Origin: Legionellaceae bacterium | Lineage (GTDB): Bacteria > Pseudomonadota > Gammaproteobacteria > Legionellales > Legionellaceae | Assembly: GCA_030148065.1 (NCBI GenBank) | Contig: JASBUC010000010.1 | Location: 1 to 64,000 of the forward strand | DNA: 64,000 nucleotides | Direction: 5' to 3' | Shown: one piece after another, positions 44,382 through 53,893 of the stretch | How the letters are laid out: each line of letters begins with the position of its first letter | How positions within the stretch are numbered: position 1 is the stretch's first letter | The notes under the pieces: generated by a model | Seen by the model: the letters and a program-made list of their open reading frames with translations, nothing else | What the model was told of the DNA's origin: nothing | The model's database searches: none | Made by a program: the position numbers and the translations under genes

Positions 44382-47300
44382 GCTGTTTACCCATAAATCG
44401 ATAAATCAAAGCATACACACCTGGTAGTACCAGCAAAGTCAAAATTGTCGAAGAAATAATGCCACCAATAACTACTGTTGCCAGTGGTCTCTGTACCTCT
44501 GCTCCTGTGCCGGTTGCAATAGCCATAGGCACAAACCCAAGTGCTGCAACAAGCGCAGTCATTAAAACAGGTCTTAATCGACTCAATGCGCCATTAACTA
44601 CTGCATAGTTGACCCAGTTCGAAGATAAAAGTTTCCTCTTAATAAAGGTCACAAGTACGAGTCCATTTAAGACGGCAACACCTGATAGTGCAATAAATCC
44701 AATGCCTGCAGAAATAGACAAAGGAATTCCCCTTAGCCATAAAGAAAACACGCCACCAGTCAGCGCAAAAGGGATCCCGCTAAATACAATGAGGGCATCT
44801 GTTTTACTTTGTAGAGCCATATACAGTAACAGTAAAATTAAAACTAAGGTGATTGGAACAACTATCCTAAGTGTGTTTGTAGCTGATTCCATTTGCTCAA
44901 ACTGTCCACCATAAGTAACCCAATACCCACTTGGGAGTTTAATGTCATTGCTCATTTTCTTCTTTAATTCTAAAACAAAGCTATTTAAGTCACGGCCTCT
45001 GACATTTGAAGTTATAACTATTCGTCTTTTACCATTTTCACGACTAATTTGATTGGGGCCCGTACTTACTTGAAACTCAGCGACTTCACTTAAGGGAACA
45101 AAATGTTTTATGGCATCTCTCTTAGCAGGCAATTCAATAAAGATGGAGCTTAATAAGTGAGGATCTTTTCTTTGTTTTTCTTGTAACCTAACAACTAAAG
45201 AAAACCGCTGATCTCCTTCAAAAATATCGCCAACATTTTCACCATTAATTGCTGTTTTGATAGCGTCTTGTACAGAAGCCATTTTGATGCCATACAAAGC
45301 CAATAATTCTCGATTTACTTTGACGGTAATAGTTGGTAGTCCTGAGGTTTGTTCAATTCGAGCATCTGCAGCCCCAGGTATTTTCTTTATAACGGACAAT
45401 ATCGATTGTGCATTTTTTGCCAAGACACCCATATCATCACCAAAAAGCTTAACAGCAACATCCGCTCTAACACCTGAGATCAGTTCATTAAAGCGCATCT
45501 GTATCGGCTGCGTAAATTCATAGTTATTACCAATTTCTTTGCTGATCTCTTCCTTAATTTCTTTGATTAGAGTTTCTTTTGATTTTTGAGGTGTGTTCCA
45601 CTCGTTACGAGGTTTTAACATAACAAACGTATCTGCGACATTAGGAGGCATGGGATCGGTTGCTACTTCAGCGGTACCAATTTTAGAAAAAATATGCGAT
45701 ACCTCACTGAAGTTCATTAGTTTCTTTTCAAGACTTTTTTGCATAAGAATTGACTGAGTCAAGCTTGTTCCAGGTATACGCATTGCATGAAGTGCTATAT
45801 CCCCCTCATCAAGGCTAGGAATGAATTCACCGCCAAGATGAGTGGCTACCCATAAGCTCATCCCAAACAGACAAATAGCAAAACAAATTAAAAGGTTTCT
45901 GAATCTTAAGCAGACTAACAACATAGGCTTGTATATCTTTCGTGCCATTATGACAATAATGTTTTCTTTTTCACTGATGTTTTTGGATAAAAATAACGCA
46001 CATGCTGCCGGGACAAATGTAAAACACAGAACTATCGAAGAAACCAAAGCTAAAATTACTGTCTCAGCCATTGGTATAAACATTTTTCCTTCTACACCAC
46101 TTAACGTCAAAATTGGCAAATACACAATGGTAATAATAAGGACGCCAAATATACTCGGTCTTATGACTTCTTTTGTGCTATTTAACACAATCTTCAGTTT
46201 ACTTTCTAATGTCAGTGCGGTTGAGGTTGATTTTGCGTGGTGAGATAAATTTTTAATACAGTTTTCAACAATGATAACAGCCCCATCAACAATCAAACCA
46301 AAATCTAAAGCCCCTAAGCTCATTAGATTGGCACTTATTTTGTTGTGTACCATCCCTGTGATGGTCATTAGCATCGACAATGGGATAATTGCAGCTGTTA
46401 TAAGGGCTGCTCGGATATTACCCAAAAACAAAAAGAGGACAACAATGACTAAAAGAGCGCCTTCAAGCAAATTTTTAGAGACGGTTTTAATCGTTGCATT
46501 GACTAAGCTAGTACGGTTGTATGCGGTATCTATTGATACACCATGAGGTAAAGATGACTTTATTTCTTGAATTTTTTTATGAACGGCCTGTGAAACAACT
46601 CGACTATTTTCTCCCATAAGCATTGCTACCGTACCAATAATGGCTTCTTTTCCATCGGCGACACCAGCACCAAATCTTTGCTCATGTCCGATAATGACGG
46701 TCGCAACATCGGAAATTTTGATGGGAACACCATCTCTAGTGGTAATGACAACATTATCAATGGCTTTGGTGGCTTTAAGCTGCCCTGGTACACGAATTAA
46801 AAATTGCTGTCCTTTTTTCTCAATATACCCCGCACCGACATTATCATTGCTCGCTTGTAAAGCATTTTCTACATCCTTTAGGGTTAATTGAAATTTAATG
46901 AGCTGAGTAAGTATAGGGGAAACTTGGTAAGTTTTAATGTAGCCACCAATGGCATTTACTTCAGCCACCCCAGGCACGTTTCTAAGCTGTGGTTTGACTA
47001 CCCAGTCTTGAATGGTGCGAAGTCTCATTGGGCTTATGTTCTTATTGCCTGAGCCAACGAGTTTATACATATATATTTCGCCTAAACCAGAAGAAATAGG
47101 ACCCATTTTAGGACTTATTTTGTTGGGTAGGTTCTCATTTAAGCTTTGTAAGCGCTCCAGAATTTGTTGCCTGGCAAAATAAATATCTGTGCCATCTTTA
47201 AAAACTACGGTTATTTGGGATAAACCATAACGTGAAATCGAACGTGTATAATCTAAGTGTGGAATACCGCTCATTGCAACTTCAATGGGGTAAGTAACCC

Positions 47301-47490
47301 TTTGTTCTACTTCAAGAGGCGTATAACCTTGAGCTTCAGTATTTATTTGAACCTGGACATTCGTTATGTCTGGAACAGCATCTATGGGTAATTGAAGAAA
47401 ATTAAAAGCCCCTAACACAATAATTCCAAGGATTGCGATAATAATCAGCCATCGTTGCTTAATTGAAAAATGTAATATGGAATCTATCAT
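44368..47490 (-). CDS. czcA: CzcA-like heavy-metal RND efflux pump (Zn/Co/Cd type)
   Basis: The 1,040-residue protein has 12 membrane helices. The proton-relay helix reads DFGLIVDGAVIIVEN with Asp396, Asp402 and Glu409. The two-Asp form and the 6- and 7-residue spacing match CzcA of Cupriavidus (D402, D408, E415), which marks the divalent-metal class (HME1) rather than the Cu/Ag class. With the adaptor at 47499 and the duct at 48427 it makes a three-part pump. This distinguishes it from cusA at 34740, so the element carries both pump classes. Confidence 0.92.
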   Translation of the reverse strand: MIDSILHFSIKQRWLIIIAILGIIVLGAFNFLQLPIDAVPDITNVQVQINTEAQGYTPLEVEQRVTYPIEVAMSGIPHLDYTRSISRYGLSQITVVFKDGTDIYFARQQILERLQSLNENLPNKISPKMGPISSGLGEIYMYKLVGSGNKNISPMRLRTIQDWVVKPQLRNVPGVAEVNAIGGYIKTYQVSPILTQLIKFQLTLKDVENALQASNDNVGAGYIEKKGQQFLIRVPGQLKATKAIDNVVITTRDGVPIKISDVATVIIGHEQRFGAGVADGKEAIIGTVAMLMGENSRVVSQAVHKKIQEIKSSLPHGVSIDTAYNRTSLVNATIKTVSKNLLEGALLVIVVLFLFLGNIRAALITAAIIPLSMLMTITGMVHNKISANLMSLGALDFGLIVDGAVIIVENCIKNLSHHAKSTSTALTLESKLKIVLNSTKEVIRPSIFGVLIITIVYLPILTLSGVEGKMFIPMAETVILALVSSIVLCFTFVPAACALFLSKNISEKENIIVIMARKIYKPMLLVCLRFRNLLICFAICLFGMSLWVATHLGGEFIPSLDEGDIALHAMRIPGTSLTQSILMQKSLEKKLMNFSEVSHIFSKIGTAEVATDPMPPNVADTFVMLKPRNEWNTPQKSKETLIKEIKEEISKEIGNNYEFTQPIQMRFNELISGVRADVAVKLFGDDMGVLAKNAQSILSVIKKIPGAADARIEQTSGLPTITVKVNRELLALYGIKMASVQDAIKTAINGENVGDIFEGDQRFSLVVRLQEKQRKDPHLLSSIFIELPAKRDAIKHFVPLSEVAEFQVSTGPNQISRENGKRRIVITSNVRGRDLNSFVLELKKKMSNDIKLPSGYWVTYGGQFEQMESATNTLRIVVPITLVLILLLLYMALQSKTDALIVFSGIPFALTGGVFSLWLRGIPLSISAGIGFIALSGVAVLNGLVLVTFIKRKLLSSNWVNYAVVNGALSRLRPVLMTALVAALGFVPMAIATGTGAEVQRPLATVVIGGIISSTILTLLVLPGVYALIYRFMGKQHAHT

Positions 47491-47498
47491 GCTTTATC

Positions 47499-48446
47499 CT
47501 AGTGCTCGTGGCTGGCGCCTTCCTTTTCTAAATGTGCTTTTATTAAGTAGCTATTTTTGGAGGCATAGATTTGGCCTCGCTCTAAACACTCTTCAACCTC
47601 AATGAATCGTTTCCCTTTCATCCCCAGATGACAAGGGGTAACCTCAAAGCCTTCTTTAGTTCGAACAAAAATGACAGATTTTCCATCGACCATTTGAATA
47701 GCATCATCCTCTACTGCAATATCCACCTGTTTACTTTCAACATCAACAAAGACTTGTACATACATGCCTGGTAACCATTCTCCTGACTGATTATCTAAGT
47801 CGACCCGAGCTAGCATGGTTTGGTTATGCTCAACACCTAGCGGAGATACATATGATATTGTTGATTCCTCAGAGTGACTTTCATCTTTGACTAGGACCTT
47901 TTGCCCTATTTTGATTCTTTTTGCGTTTTTTCGGTATACGTACAGGTCACACCAAACAGAGCTTAAATCCGACAACTGATAAATGGGGGTTTTTACTTCA
48001 ACCTGCTCACCTACGTTTGCTAGTTTTTTTACTATTAGGCCTGAGAAAGGGGCTGTGATTTGATACTTCTGTAGTGAATCATTGCTTTCAATTGTCGAAA
48101 GCACATCATTTTTGTGCACAGTTTCGCCCAGCTGTTTCATCAGAGACATAACTAGGCCATTGTAGCGTGGATAGATATAGATGGTTTTATTTGCATTGGG
48201 AACTATTTTTCCAACTATTTTTTTAGTAAAAATGATTTCTTGGGGACCCGCGGACAATAATTGAATATCCGCCTTTTCAATTGCATCTTTTGATATAAAA
48301 ATTTTTTCATTATGTTTGCTATGTTGTAAGTTTTGTTCAGCATGAGTCTCAGAATCATGTTCATGATGCTCTGCACTGGCATTACAGGTAAATGATAATC
48401 CCCAAAATATAATAAGAGTAATAAGGCTAGTGCTTTTCTTTATCAT
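47499..48446 (-). CDS. czcB: CzcB-like periplasmic adaptor
   Basis: The 315-residue protein has a signal peptide (about 1-23, ending CNASA) and a His-rich patch (EHHEHDSETHAEQ) at the mature start that should bind metal. The adaptor core follows: GLVMSLMKQLGETVHKNDVL and YQITAPFSGLIVKKLANVGE as the two barrel-sandwich halves, and a final His-rich EKEGASHEH tail. It links CzcA to CzcC. It is shorter than the classical CzcB (about 520), lacking the extra domain. It overlaps czcC by 20 bases. Confidence 0.87.
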   Translation of the reverse strand: MIKKSTSLITLIIFWGLSFTCNASAEHHEHDSETHAEQNLQHSKHNEKIFISKDAIEKADIQLLSAGPQEIIFTKKIVGKIVPNANKTIYIYPRYNGLVMSLMKQLGETVHKNDVLSTIESNDSLQKYQITAPFSGLIVKKLANVGEQVEVKTPIYQLSDLSSVWCDLYVYRKNAKRIKIGQKVLVKDESHSEESTISYVSPLGVEHNQTMLARVDLDNQSGEWLPGMYVQVFVDVESKQVDIAVEDDAIQMVDGKSVIFVRTKEGFEVTPCHLGMKGKRFIEVEECLERGQIYASKNSYLIKAHLEKEGASHEH

Positions 48447-49683
48447 AATGATCCTTAAAAGTATTTAGTGTTAATCCTCTAATGTTGATAACCGCCTTGT
48501 CTAATTTTGTGTGTGATTCTATATAGTGCTTTTCTTCACTTAAGAGGATACGCATTGCATTAGCTAGTTCTAGATAGGAATAGCGTCCAGCACTATACCC
48601 TTTTTGGGCTTGCTGTACGGCTACTTTAGCTGTTGGTAATAGTTTGTTAGCTACTATCTCTGATTCTTCTTTATTTTGGAGTCCCTCTAAATAATACGAG
48701 CGAAGTTTTGTGTTCAATTCTAATGCTGTTTGTTGTAGGTCAAATAGTGACTGAGTATACGCTGATTGAGAACTCTTGACTGAACCTTGGTTGTAATCAT
48801 TTATGGGTAGTTTTATCGAGACTGAAGCAATTAATGCAGTGTCATCTGTTGCAGCAAAATGCCTAAATCCAATACCAGTATCAAGATTAGGCCATGCTTT
48901 TTTTTGCTCGGCAACAATTTTACTCTTGTTTGCCGCAACTAGTGTTCTTTGAGCTTTTAAAATATTAGAGTTATTAGCAAGATTGGCAATGGTTTGCCAA
49001 GATGATAAGAAGTGAGGGACTTGATTGTCTGAGACAAGCAGCGTATTCGTGAATTTCTTATTGACTAGATTTTCAAGTTTTCTTTGTAGAGCTGCTTTCT
49101 TTCTTTTTGCTCTACTTAGGGTAATCTTTGCTTCTCCTAATGTTATTTGAGCCAAGTTAAGATCGACCTTAGAGCTTGCGCCTGCATTTATTCTTATTTT
49201 TATGCTGTTAACAACACTTTCATTTAGGTCAACTAATTTTTGAGCAACATTAACCCACCGTTGACCATATAACAAATTAACATAAGCAGTTCCAACTTTT
49301 CTGTATAAATTGGACTTAGTGACTTCAAGCTGAGCTTTTTGCATAACTGTGTATTTATAATAAGCTTTCCCTTGAGCTTTAAGGCGCTCGCCTAAGACAA
49401 TAGGTTGCTTTAAAAATAATGTTGATTCAGTTGAGGAAAAATTATTATATGCGCCTGAACCTCCAATATTTTCGAATTCTGCAGATACTGTCGGGTTTGG
49501 CAATAATGTAGACTGTATTAACTGTCCTTGGGCTATTTGAGTTTGCGCTTGTTGTGAGCCAATAATTGGATTGTTCTTATAAGCAGTTTGTATTGCATTA
49601 TTAAAAGAAAACTCAGTGACGGAGGCTTGGCTTAGAATGGGATTAATTAAAAGTGTAAAAAATATAAGGGTTCTTTTAGTCAT
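48427..49683 (-). CDS. czcC: CzcC-like TolC-family outer-membrane factor
   Basis: The 418-residue protein has a signal peptide (about 1-20, LSQAS) and two OMF repeats: FNNAIQTAYKNNPIIGSQQAQ at the start, NLAQITLGEAKITLSRAKRK in the first hairpin and GRYSYLELANAMRILLSEEKHY near the end. The duct is specific for the Czc pump by gene order. It is the first gene of the czc operon, with a promoter candidate 43 bases upstream. Confidence 0.87.
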   Translation of the reverse strand: MTKRTLIFFTLLINPILSQASVTEFSFNNAIQTAYKNNPIIGSQQAQTQIAQGQLIQSTLLPNPTVSAEFENIGGSGAYNNFSSTESTLFLKQPIVLGERLKAQGKAYYKYTVMQKAQLEVTKSNLYRKVGTAYVNLLYGQRWVNVAQKLVDLNESVVNSIKIRINAGASSKVDLNLAQITLGEAKITLSRAKRKKAALQRKLENLVNKKFTNTLLVSDNQVPHFLSSWQTIANLANNSNILKAQRTLVAANKSKIVAEQKKAWPNLDTGIGFRHFAATDDTALIASVSIKLPINDYNQGSVKSSQSAYTQSLFDLQQTALELNTKLRSYYLEGLQNKEESEIVANKLLPTAKVAVQQAQKGYSAGRYSYLELANAMRILLSEEKHYIESHTKLDKAVINIRGLTLNTFKDHYDKEKH

Positions 49684-49725
49684 ACAATAGTTACATTTGG
49701 AGCAGCGGCGTTAAATTGAAAAATC

Positions 49726-49754
49726 ATCATACCACTGTTCTAATTGAATAGTAA
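49726..49754 (-). promoter_or_regulatory. Candidate promoter of the czc operon
   Basis: On the minus strand TTACTA (49749-49754) and TATGAT (49726-49731) are 17 bases apart, and the -10 lies 43 bases before czcC. I see no long dyad of the kind MerR regulators use between the two boxes. Confidence 0.45.
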
Positions 49755-49798
49755 AAGTTTAAAAATTTTTGCTTAAGCTTTTTTCTCTTTGCTTGTTT

Positions 49799-50317
49799 TT
49801 AAAGCTCGCGCACTATGCTGCCTTTGATTTGACTCTTATAGATTAGCCCATAGTAACGACCATCAAAAGACCACTCATCTTGGTCGGTCATGGTTAAGAG
49901 TTCACCTTCTTTAAGTTGATAGTGGTTTAGGTGCTTCGCTTTTAGCTCTCTATTATTAGCATCCTTGTTTTTAGGCGTTGAGAAAGGAAGAGGCTCATTA
50001 TTTACGGTCACACCTGCCTTACCAATTGAAATAATATCGCCAGATGTTGCGACGACCTTTTTCATCATTAGGCCTGTGCCACCTTCACAAAAACCACTGC
50101 CAATGTAGCCTCTATTTTTTGCCATCCTAAAAGCAGGACGGTAATCTGGACAAAAGATAACATACTTATTTTTAACTTCTTTTGATGGCACTATTCGGTA
50201 GAGCCCTCGAGGAATTGAGTCACTAGTATTGATGCGAAAGCCTAACCCCCAAAAGAGCAACGCTAGCAGTAGAGTGGTTATAAATATTACTGACGAAAAC
50301 ATGCTAAGGCTTTTCAT
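49799..50317 (-). CDS. traF: TraF-like S26 peptidase that matures the pilin
   Basis: The 172-residue protein has one N-terminal membrane helix (about 7-26) and the leader-peptidase pattern: Ser34 in NTSDSIPRGLY and the general-base Lys86 (or 87) in GLMMKKVVATSGD. The rest is periplasmic. RP4 TraF has the same Ser/Lys dyad with a spacing of 52 and cyclises the TrbC pilin. The start overlaps the traG stop by four bases. Confidence 0.88.
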   Translation of the reverse strand: MKSLSMFSSVIFITTLLLALLFWGLGFRINTSDSIPRGLYRIVPSKEVKNKYVIFCPDYRPAFRMAKNRGYIGSGFCEGGTGLMMKKVVATSGDIISIGKAGVTVNNEPLPFSTPKNKDANNRELKAKHLNHYQLKEGELLTMTDQDEWSFDGRYYGLIYKSQIKGSIVREL

Positions 50318-52200
50318 AGTTTAATTTCTTGCCCATCTCTTAAGTGTTTTTTTATTACATCTGTTGCCGATGGTGGCTCAATGGACGCTCTTGATAAAAA
50401 GGTGGTGTCTTTAAAATAGAGAGGTTGGCGACCGTATATGGCAGGGAAACCTGCAACGTAGATAATCATGTCTCCTACTTCAGTAATCAAGCCAGTCTTG
50501 TCTTTTTTAGGGCCAGGCATTCTTAAGCACTCATCGATGGTTAGTAAGGGGCGTGAGGTCTCTTGTTCTGTTTTGGAGATTTGAGACAAGAAGGTGCTAA
50601 CTCTTTTTCCGCTTGTAGTGATGTGCTCTTTAATCACCGTGGTTAATCCGGTCATTTTAGATAAATGCTCAGCTGTTTCTAATCTATTGGGAGGGTAGGC
50701 GTTTTGAATGTGGCAATTTGAAGTAATCGTTTCATCTGGACCATAGCCTCGCTCTCGACTTTTTAGTTGATTGATGTCTTGGCAGATTAAATAAAACTTA
50801 ATACCGTAGCCTGCAACATACGCAAGGGACTCTTGTAAAATATCGAGCTTGCCTAGACTTGGAAATTCATCAATCATGCAAAGAAGACGGTGGTTATACG
50901 TTTGTTTTGTCTTAACATGACTGATGCCATTGCAATCTTCTGTACGCTCAAAACTCATTTCATCAGCTAATATTCTAACAATCATGTTGAGCATCACTCG
51001 AACCAAGGGCCTTAATCGGTCCTTGTCATTAGGCTTAGTAATAATGTAGAGGCTAAGTGGTGTATCGTGACTCATTAGGTCTTTTATAGAAAAGTCGGAG
51101 CGCGAAACATTTTTTGCCACAACTGGATCACGATAAAGCGATAAGTAGGACTTTAGGGTTGAAAGTACAGAGCCTGCTTCTTCTTCGTGTTTGTCTAACA
51201 TGTCTCTAGCTGAAGCACTAATGACAGGGTGAGGCTTACCAGCAAGGTGCTTATATTGGGTCATTTCAATTAGTAAATCTGAGATATTTAGGTTTGGATC
51301 CACTAGCATTAAATCAATATTTGGAAAGGTTGCGGGTTCTCCATTATTTTTTAATTTGTATATGGCATGCAGAATTAAACCAACCAATAGCGCTTGTGAT
51401 GTTTTTTGCCAATGGGTTTCTAAACCCTTGCCATCAGGGTCAATGATTAAGGTTGCTAGATTTTGAACATCACCCACTTCAGAGTCTGTGCCCACTCTTA
51501 TTTCATCAAGGGGGTTCCAACAAGCACTTTTACTGTTATTGGCTGGTTCAAAGCGAATGACTTTATTTTTGGCATATAACTTTCGCCAGCCGGCGGTATA
51601 CTCCCAAAGCTCACCTTTTAAATCGGTTATAACAGTAGAGTGTTTCCAGGATAAAAGTGTTGGTATGACAAGGCCAACCCCTTTACCTGAGCGGGTTGGG
51701 GCGTAGGTTAAAATGTGCTCTGGGCCATTGTGTCTTAGATAATGGGTAACCCCTTTGTTGTCTTCATAAGCACCAACATAAACGCCTTCCTGTTCAAGAA
51801 GGCTTGCTTCTTTTATGTCTTTTTCATCAGCCCACTTTGCTGAGCCATGCAAATATTCACTAACATTTTCTTTTTGCCGCTTCTTATTAAAAACAAGTAT
51901 CCCAATAAGGTTAAGTGCATTAATCATCACCAACATGCTAAGGGTTATGCTAAATACCTCTGGGTAGTAACTTCCCCATTTCATCCACCATATGACTAAG
52001 CTCCATGGAAAATAAAGGTGCCCAACAGAAACACCAAGGCTTTCATGATAGTTAAATTGATAGGCTAAAAACTGAGTGCCTCCCTGCAGGCTCATTAATA
52101 AAGCCAACAAAACCAATAACAGTGGGCCTTTTTTGAACTTTACCTGCTGTCTTGCTCGAATTTGTGGGCCGACTGCATTATTGGTGATTGATTTACGCAT
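50314..52200 (-). CDS. traG: TraG/VirD4 coupling ATPase
   Basis: The 628-residue protein has two N-terminal membrane helices (about 26-45 and 82-104), Walker A APTRSGKG at 167-174 and Walker B LLCMIDEFPSLGK near 448. It brings the relaxosome to the Trb channel and energises transfer. It is one base after the trbL stop, so the mating genes end with the coupling protein and pilin peptidase. Confidence 0.92.
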   Translation of the reverse strand: MRKSITNNAVGPQIRARQQVKFKKGPLLLVLLALLMSLQGGTQFLAYQFNYHESLGVSVGHLYFPWSLVIWWMKWGSYYPEVFSITLSMLVMINALNLIGILVFNKKRQKENVSEYLHGSAKWADEKDIKEASLLEQEGVYVGAYEDNKGVTHYLRHNGPEHILTYAPTRSGKGVGLVIPTLLSWKHSTVITDLKGELWEYTAGWRKLYAKNKVIRFEPANNSKSACWNPLDEIRVGTDSEVGDVQNLATLIIDPDGKGLETHWQKTSQALLVGLILHAIYKLKNNGEPATFPNIDLMLVDPNLNISDLLIEMTQYKHLAGKPHPVISASARDMLDKHEEEAGSVLSTLKSYLSLYRDPVVAKNVSRSDFSIKDLMSHDTPLSLYIITKPNDKDRLRPLVRVMLNMIVRILADEMSFERTEDCNGISHVKTKQTYNHRLLCMIDEFPSLGKLDILQESLAYVAGYGIKFYLICQDINQLKSRERGYGPDETITSNCHIQNAYPPNRLETAEHLSKMTGLTTVIKEHITTSGKRVSTFLSQISKTEQETSRPLLTIDECLRMPGPKKDKTGLITEVGDMIIYVAGFPAIYGRQPLYFKDTTFLSRASIEPPSATDVIKKHLRDGQEIKL

Positions 52201-53622
52201 TTAAGCCCCCTTTGTGTGATTAAAATCAATAGAGCCCACATCACTATTGGCAGTGTTATTGCTGCCACTAGAGAATTCACCAGAGGTTGTGGCTAAAGGT
52301 TCAACGTTTCCTGATGCCTGAGGTGTAGCACTTCCAGCAGAGCTTTCACTTGAAGCGGAATTAACATCATTTAACTTTGATGAGATTTTTGAGGCTATTT
52401 TTCCACCGGTTGTTTCAGAAACTCTATCTGATACCGCATTTTTTATTGATGAGGCTTTTTCACGAGCGACATCTATACTGCCTGAAGTAAGGTGCGCCCC
52501 AAATGAACCGGCAAACTTCCCAGCTTGCCCCATGGCAGCAGCTAAACCACCTAGCTTGCTGGAAGAACTGACACCTGTAAGAGAAGAGAGGGATGATGCG
52601 CTATCCATGCTTTGGCCTGCGGCTTTAAACGCAGCACTTAGAGCGGCCATTCCTCCGGCACCACTTCCAGCAGCCACTCCAACGCCAGCGCTTAAGCCGG
52701 CACCGGCTATCCCCATTGCTCCTAGAGCACCACTAAGTCCTATGCCACCGGATGGTCCGCCACCCCCAAAGCCACCACCTCCTTGAACCAAGCCTGAGAG
52801 TAGTGGTGGGATCTTATCTATCAGCGTTAATAAAACACAGGCAACGGCTAGCATGATAAACATTTCTTTTAGCAGGATGTCTTTAGACATTAGCGCGTAG
52901 TATTGGTCGATAAATGATTTACCAATGCCGATAACCAGCACCATAGCAAACGCTTGTAAGGCAATGCCTAAGATGCTTCGGTAATAATTAATGGCAATTT
53001 CTTGTGTCCATCGCCCACCACCAAACCCTAATAAAAAGATGCCAGCATAAGTCATCACCCAACCACTGATTAAGATGATTAAAAGATTCATGCCAACCAT
53101 GGTTAGAATGATTAAGATAAGACCTGCGACTATTAAACCAACCGTTGTTGCTGAAGGCGACCAAATGGATGAGTTATCAATAGCCTTAGAGACAATATCA
53201 AATCCAACATCGACAATCGTTGAGGGAGAGACCTGTTTGTTAAAGCCAGAAGCATTGGCAGCGAGCTGCCTTAACGAATCAATAATACTCGATGCAATGG
53301 CAGGCCCATTAAGGAGTAACCAATAAAAAAAGCCCAAGGTGACAATAAACTTAATCGTTTCTCTAAAAAATTCTTGTAAGTCTGCTTTTTGTAGCGCCAT
53401 TAGCCCGTAAGTCCATACCATGCTAATTAAAGCAAGCGTCCAGAAAAGCCAGCTCGCATAATTAATTAGGGTATGTGACCAAGTATGCGCTGTGTTATGA
53501 AAAAGCTTAAGGATGCTATCAAATAAGTCAGCGCTATCCATACGACTCTCGCTAGCATGGGCAGCAAAAGAGATGAAGAGGAGTAATAAAGCATAACCAT
53601 ATTTTAATTTTTGATTAGTCAT
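52201..53622 (-). CDS. trbL: TrbL/VirB6 inner-membrane channel protein
   Basis: ATG 53622 (MTNQKLKYGYALLL) is the likely start, with GGTGA before it; the longer frame to 53679 would overlap trbK. The protein has about 473 residues: a signal-like helix, then about six membrane helices to about residue 290, and a long Gly/Ser/Ala-rich tail (GGGFGGGGPSGG onward) with helix-forming parts. VirB6-type proteins form part of the inner-membrane pore. Confidence 0.88.
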   Translation of the reverse strand: MTNQKLKYGYALLLLFISFAAHASESRMDSADLFDSILKLFHNTAHTWSHTLINYASWLFWTLALISMVWTYGLMALQKADLQEFFRETIKFIVTLGFFYWLLLNGPAIASSIIDSLRQLAANASGFNKQVSPSTIVDVGFDIVSKAIDNSSIWSPSATTVGLIVAGLILIILTMVGMNLLIILISGWVMTYAGIFLLGFGGGRWTQEIAINYYRSILGIALQAFAMVLVIGIGKSFIDQYYALMSKDILLKEMFIMLAVACVLLTLIDKIPPLLSGLVQGGGGFGGGGPSGGIGLSGALGAMGIAGAGLSAGVGVAAGSGAGGMAALSAAFKAAGQSMDSASSLSSLTGVSSSSKLGGLAAAMGQAGKFAGSFGAHLTSGSIDVAREKASSIKNAVSDRVSETTGGKIASKISSKLNDVNSASSESSAGSATPQASGNVEPLATTSGEFSSGSNNTANSDVGSIDFNHTKGA

Positions 53623-53626
53623 AAGT

Positions 53627-53839
53627 TCACCATTGTTGACCACTGCTTTTATGAAAGGTGCCTGCTTTAAAGCAAGCATCCTGTATTGCCTGCAACTCTT
53701 CTTTGCTTCGTCCGGCTTTATTGCTGTTGCAAGTAAGAGAGGCTAGATGCTGTCTCGTCTGTGTGTTTTTAGTTTCTTGGCTATCGCAGCCCGTTAATAA
53801 GAAAGCTAGTAATACGATGCTTAGAATGGGTAATTTCAT
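53627..53839 (-). CDS. trbK: TrbK-like small lipoprotein, probable entry exclusion
   Basis: The 70-residue protein has a signal peptide with lipobox LLTGC, then a 50-residue polar chain with two further Cys (SLTCNS, QDACFKAG). In RP4 TrbK is a lipoprotein in the same place that stops a cell from receiving the same plasmid. Here its last residues (FHKSSGQQW) resemble the C terminus of TrbJ (YHHSSGTGW). The trbL start lies four bases after its stop. Confidence 0.75.
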   Translation of the reverse strand: MKLPILSIVLLAFLLTGCDSQETKNTQTRQHLASLTCNSNKAGRSKEELQAIQDACFKAGTFHKSSGQQW

Positions 53840-53893
53840 TCTTATTAATCTCCTATTTTTTTATTTTTCGTATGAGGGTTCGCTGCTTTGAAA

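Noticed and set aside
45842-46243. A 133-codon plus-strand frame opposite czcA
   Set aside because: Antisense to a clear RND pump gene and without its own signals.
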